Made by a program: the position numbers and the translations under genes | Source of the DNA: Corallium rubrum | Taxonomy: Eukaryota > Cnidaria > Anthozoa > Scleralcyonacea > Coralliidae | Assembly: GCA_964035015.1 (NCBI GenBank) | Contig: OZ036011.1 | Location: 8,837,482-8,901,481, forward strand | DNA length: 64,000 bases | Direction of reading: 5' to 3' | In this document: positions 50,006 through 64,000 of the stretch, one piece after another | How the letters are laid out: each line of letters begins with the position of its first letter | How positions within the stretch are numbered: the first letter of the stretch is position 1 | The notes under the pieces: model-generated | Databases searched by the model: none | Seen by the model: the letters and a program-made list of their open reading frames with translations, nothing else | What the model was told of the DNA's origin: nothing

Positions 50006-50155
50006 TCTACCCGTTTTTTTTTAAATAGTTATGTTATAATATAATTAATATTTTTTAACAGTATTACCTATACCAAGATGTAAATTTTTATCTACACATG
50101 TAATTCAGTCATTGACTGCTAGATGTTTGTATTTTATTAAACGATTTATCTATCC

Positions 50156-51330
50156 ATAATGATTCCACGAAACACTTTTCAAAAGAAAGCTAGGATTTTA
50201 AGTGAAAAAGTAGGAAAAAGTAGGAAAACCAAGCAATTTTGCATAAAAAGTAGGAGAGTGCAGAAAAAGTAGGATCGCCAGAAATCTGTGGAAATGCTAT
50301 CATCCAAAAATGTAAACATAGGGATGTTGACCTACATCACCATGAAGTGGTATACCAATTGATCAATTTCGGGATGCTGACTCGTGCACTAATAATTATG
50401 AATGTAGATATGATCACTCGAAATTAGTTTTGAGCGCTTGTCACATAACATAGAAAAAATTCTCCTCAAATTTAACGTTTGGATAAAGGTGAAGTACTAC
50501 GAGCAACAAATTGCTGCAACATTGTTCGTTGCAAGTTGAATAGCGTTGTTTCACGTATTACCACCCACCTTAAACATTGTCACACAACAATGATTTTGTT
50601 GCAAGTTGAATCAACATGTTGCTGCAATGCACCAAATCGTAGTTTCATTTAGGCCCACATGCAAATTAGTTTCCTATTCAATTTGGGCCCCTATGCAAAT
50701 TACATCGTGTCTATTAAAGCATAACGGGAAGATAACATAGGCTGGGACTGTTTTCTCATGTTTTGAGTTCATTATTTTTAGACACTACGTTTAGGATTAT
50801 TGTCAAGAATAATCGATAAACAAATTTTATCCTTATCGAATACCTATACCTTAAAAAGTTTCTGAAATCAGAAATGTTATGTTTACAACGGCTGCTTCAG
50901 CCTCATGTTATAAATGAACTACGTTTTATCCCGACTTAGATTTCCGACCTACGCAAGCTTCGGGGGAAAGTGGGCTCTGCCAACAAACTCGATATTTCTT
51001 TTTGAGCATGCGTGAACGGTTGCCAAGATACTATTTTGGGCCCAGGCTCTAACGCGTCACTTCCTATTTTTCTGCTTACGCGTGTTCGTAAACTAGAACT
51101 TGTTTGACCAGTTTAAAACCTTACTCGCCCCAAACTTGGGGCGAAGATCGAGTTTGTTGGCAGAGCCCACTTTCCCCCGAAGCTTGCGTAGGTCGGAAAG
51201 GAGCTCTGACTCGCCGGGTAATTGTATGCGCAGTCGAAACTCCGATTTCGTCTATGCAAGTAGAACAGGAGTCTACTTTTTTCAACAAATTTTTTCAACT
51301 TCCAACAAAATCATTGTTGTGTGCAATGTT
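50156..51330. other. Between LINE and SUZ12; MITE fragments, no gene
   Basis: AGTAGGAAAA repeats (50205-50275), a TTGCAACAA-type MITE (50485-50625), and an inverted pair around 50950-51190: CGACCTACGCAAGCTTCGGG with GCCCACTTTCCCCCGAAGCT. Confidence 0.6.
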
Positions 51331-51333
51331 TAA

Positions 51334-51883
51334 AACCCTATCCAGACTGGGGGGGGGGGGGGGGGGCGGAAAGTGCCCGCGCTGAATTTAAAAGTTAATA
51401 TCTCCTAAACCATTACAGGTATGGTTCTGAAATTTTATGACTTTTCCTAAATATGTATGGGCTTTATGTGTCGCAAATTTGGTGAAAAAATATCACGCCA
51501 AAAAAAAGTTACAGCGGAGTCGTGAACACCTACCAACACAAAATTTCAGCCGACAACTTTTATTATGTTTGCTTTTATAATAGTTACAATAAAAGTAAGC
51601 ACTTTTTAATAAAGAGAGACTATTTTTTTGATATACTACCTCTTTATGTTAACAAAACAATAGGAAAAAATTTTTTTGCAATTCTAGTAATCCTGGGTTT
51701 TTGAAATTAATGACGTCATAATGACGTCATAATTTGTCGCCATGACAACATAAGTGTAACACATACTTGAACAAGGCATACCATCCACCTGTAAAAGTTT
51801 CGTCGGAATACACCAAATGGTTCAGGAGATATTGACCGCGGGCACTTTCCGCCCCCCCCCCCCCCCGGATAGGGTAAGGTGGT
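51334..51883. mobile_element. Element with poly-G / poly-C ends, inserted in a MITE
   Basis: CCCTATCC...G(19)CGGAAAGTGCCCGCG at the left and CGCGGGCACTTTCCG...C(17)GGATAGGG at the right are inverted. It splits a TTGCAACAA-type MITE at TTTAA. The body matches 9860-10325 inverted. Confidence 0.8.
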
Positions 51884-51979
51884 AAATACGTGCAAGAACG
51901 CTTTTCAACTTGCAATACAACTTTAAGTTGAAGAAAAATGTTGCCCGTATTACCATAGGCGTAGAGTTTTGTTTTCGTC

Positions 51980-52420
51980 TAGGGGGGGTGAAGTGTTGAA
52001 CAGGGTCTTTCTAAGAATTTTCCCGTGGGGTGCGTTTACAAAAAGGGACTCTTCTAGGTAGGGGGGTCGGGGGCGTGCCCCCCGGAAATTTGTGAAATTT
52101 GGAAATGGCATTTCCTGCATTCTGAGAGGTGATTTTTAAGAACACTGAAGGTAATGAAATGTCATAAAAACTAGTTAAAATACAACACATTTCAACAATT
52201 TTTCGATTGTTGTGTTTACTGGGTTGACTTATCACTGTATATGGGTGCATTTGGCTGACAGGAATGAGGCTGTAACAGTTACTTTAGCCTAACGAGTAAC
52301 CTATAATTTGTGAATGGTGATTGATGAGTCAGTTGCTGCAAAATTTCTGGGGGGACTCAGCGCCCCCATTGAGATTTCTCAGGGTTAAAGCCTTAAAGCC
52401 CTTCAGCCCCCCATACTCTA
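51980..52420. repeat. Dispersed G/C-run repeat downstream of SUZ12
   Basis: TAGGGGGGTCGGGGGCGTGC, GGAAATGGCATTTCCTGCAT and AATGTCATAAAAACTAG align with 38040-38210. Confidence 0.55.
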
Positions 52421-52589
52421 CACCTATAGGTATTACCTGACCTTAACGAATGTACGAATGAACTTTGAAATACTTGCACCTGCAATATATTTTCGAGAAA
52501 TTTTTGATAGCATTTTCTCCAAAACAGATCCCAATGTTGAAAAGCAGTCCCTTCAAAACACGCGCTTGCGCAATGATAAGTAGATTTGG

Positions 52590-62035
<9,446 letters not shown>

Positions 62036-62880
62036 CTGTAAAAAGTAAAAATAATTTGCCAATAGACGTTATTGGAGGATCGGTGCCAAGCCCCAGGGGG
62101 GATGCCACCCCCTGATCAGAGGTAACCATGGCAACCCCGCCACAGCCCACCTCCAGGCACCAGTCACACTGTCAAGCAGTGGAAATATATATACTTACAG
62201 CACCTTGTAATCTATCAGGAGTGGGTGGGTGGGTCAACATAAAGCAAAGCAAGAATCCCCACGTATTAAGTCAATAAACAGCGCGCGCAAAACCAGTCGA
62301 GTTCAGACCACGTTGACAAGACTTTGACGAGCGCTGACATAATCCCCATATATTATAGTGAGTGTCTGCTGACTAGCATTGTCTCCTTTTTTACCTTGCC
62401 TAAATTACATTTAGCCACATTAAAATGAAACGTTGGTACACTGCCGAGGTTTTTTAGCAATGAAATACTGACGTTTCAATCGGAGCCTTATTCACTTTCC
62501 TCTATCCAAAACCATATCTTCCAATAATTCTGCAAGAAACGATATTTATAACATAGCTTTGATATAGCAACGTTTTGATTGGCTGTCGTGCGTGCTCCAT
62601 AACTCGATGGAGCACGGCAAAAAAGCGCGGGGGAAAATTTCAAAACAAAACTAAGTTTTAAATTGACTTTTTATGGCCTTTTATATTATCAAAATACCGA
62701 GTCATTTAATTTTATTGAGTAATAAAGAACAACGACCCAGAAGACATAAACTGGGTCTGGGTAACCGAGTTTAAACTGTCCTTTTGGTTGGATTTTAGTG
62801 AACAAGAAAGACTTGGCTACGAAAGTAGAAAAACACAACAATCAAAACGATTCGCCAGCTTGTAAAAGGATTTAACGCTA
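62036..62880. other. Upstream of first seen SUZ12 exon; nothing coding recognised
   Basis: Contains a GTGCTCCATAACTCGATGGAGCAC inverted pair (62591-62614) and a CTGACGTTTCAATCGGAGCC phrase similar to 57305-57330. Confidence 0.5.
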
Positions 62881-62889
62881 TGTTATAAA

Positions 62890-63054
62890 AGAAATGGCTC
62901 ATGGTTTAGTGTGCTCCATCGAGTTATGGATGCACTTGGGAAATTTGGAGAGCACTCAAAAATCTAGAACTCTTACGATTTTTTCGTGCTCTCCCAATTT
63001 CCCGCGTGCATCCATAACTCGATGGAGCACCCTAAACCATGAGCCATTTCTTAA
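62890..63054. mobile_element. 165-bp hairpin with ~70-bp near-perfect arms
   Basis: AAGAAATGGCTCATGGTTTA...CTCCATCGAGTTATGGATGC...GGGAAATT..GGAGAGCAC mirrors itself about a ~25-bp loop near 62970. Confidence 0.8.
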
Positions 63055-63213
63055 TTACTGCACGCAAAGGATTATGGTTAAATGTTCAATTCAATTTATT
63101 TATAAAATCATAGGGTAAAAGAACATATCCTATGTTACAATTTAAAAAAAAAGTTCAAGACATTTAAAGCATTATATTATATTCTAAAATGTATACTCGG
63201 TTAATAAAAGTGT

Positions 63214-63440
63214 TCATAAAACGGCTATAGTGTTTATCTTTGGGCGTTGACTTGACCTATTTCTTAACTTGTATTTAGTTAGTTTAACTTGTGGCATTAG
63301 ACGATGAAGTGGATGATTACTCAGCCTGGATACTTTCTTGATGATCTTTTTATCTTGGTTTTCCATAAGATTGCGTACCATCACACGTTTCGAGGTATAA
63401 CTGCGTTTATGGCATCGATCTAAGAAGCACTGAATTGTTG
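63214..63440 (-). pseudogene. LINE reverse-transcriptase tail-like fragment
   Basis: HPLHRLMPQVKLTKYKLRNR and SSQRPKINT resemble the RT ORF C-termini (HPL..LLP... YNLR) of CR1-like elements. There are no catalytic motifs; assignment is from pattern only. Confidence 0.4.
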
Positions 63441-63600
63441 TCAATTCAAATGTGCAAGTCGCCATCTTTTTCGGTACGGTCAATTGTTTCCATTTTTCTT
63501 TGTACGGTCAATTGTTTCCATTTTTCTTTTTTCAATTCAAATGTGCAAGTCGCCATCTTTTTCGGTACTGTCAATTGTTTCCATTTTTCTTTGTATGTGA
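63440..63600. repeat. Tandem duplication of a ~100-bp CAATTGTTTCCATTTTTCTT block
   Basis: AATTCAAATGTGCAAGTCGCCATCTTTTTCGGTAC occurs twice (63444 and 63536), with the shorter motif three times. Confidence 0.85.
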
Positions 63601-64000
63601 GATGTGTTGCACTTTCTTTTTTTTTGGGTGTCACGATTTCGCATTTTTTCACTTTTTACTTCCGCTAATATTTATACTTCCTGTGAATTGTTAGCCGTGT
63701 GACTGAGTGAGGTCATGAGGCATGTTGTAAGTTCTTTGCTCCTTTCACTTTTGGAGTTGGACAAAAAGTTGAACAGCTTTGCCTTTTGATCAAGGTGTTC
63801 TTGCACATTGTTGGTAGATTTCGAAATACAGACTGACTGACTTTGTAATTTAACAGTGATCAGATGTGGCTGATCGTCTTGATCCACAATTCAGCTAACA
63901 CCGCTGCCAAACGCTTGCGCATGCGTGAATTCGCTGAGTAAACATTGCAAGAGAAGTGGGAACTAGCCGTGGCGACAACCAGACAGTGAAGACTAAGTAA

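Larger units (their letters stand above)
46740..50155 (+). mobile_element. Nearly full-length CR1/Jockey-like LINE, one frameshift
   Basis: One coding region in two frames (46971-47723 and 47693-50005) encodes an N-terminal RPYRGKRGG motif, an endonuclease and a reverse transcriptase. The break is in the C run at 47669-47673. It sits in a region of AAAAGTAGGA repeats present on both sides (46600-46690, 50205-50275). The 5' limit is not exact. Confidence 0.85.

Overview
The window is animal genomic DNA: AT-rich, intron-rich and loaded with transposon remnants. Four conserved single-copy nuclear genes are present, and their exon-intron layouts yield proteins of the vertebrate length. CR1/Jockey-like LINEs, many short inverted-repeat elements (MITEs) and hairpin elements point to an invertebrate, most likely a cnidarian (probably anthozoan). 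That placement is an inference, not read directly.

Layout. (1) 426-5886, minus strand: the 5' seven coding exons of a USP22-type ubiquitin protease (SAGA deubiquitinase); the 3' part lies off the left edge. (2) 5887-18350: no host gene seen. This stretch is a mobile-element landscape with a hammerhead-ribozyme-like palindrome, several long hairpins, a 2.4-kb and a 3.9-kb near-perfect inverted repeat (the second carrying SWIM/YqaJ-like coding debris) and a TTAA-flanked element that ends just before the next stop codon. (3) 18351-35928, minus: GTF3C4 (TFIIIC90), 8 exons, about 821 aa if one apparent extra base in the last exon is discounted. Nearly every intron holds a different tandem repeat, including a ~4.9-kb, ~140-copy 35-bp minisatellite that grew inside a MITE. 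(4) 36118-44759, plus: NTAN1, 10 exons, 311 aa, head-to-head with GTF3C4 across only 189 bp. (5) 44760-52589: MITEs and a nearly intact LINE (about 46740-50155) with one frameshift. (6) 52590-62035, minus: the C-terminal seven exons of SUZ12 (PRC2), with zinc finger and VEFS box; the 5' exons lie to the right or outside the window. (7) 62036-64000: hairpins, repeats and a LINE-tail-like ORF.

The four genes do not form a pathway. USP22 and SUZ12 are chromatin regulators, GTF3C4 serves RNA polymerase III and NTAN1 feeds the N-degron pathway. The only tight arrangement is the GTF3C4/NTAN1 bidirectional promoter. The most unusual non-genic signals are: a family of hairpins whose stems differ but stay self-complementary while loop and tail are conserved; a hammerhead-like core at the centre of a palindrome; a MITE-born minisatellite with 39-unit higher-order repeats; and two opposed, intact-looking tRNA-Ala-like units inside an intron of a TFIIIC subunit gene.
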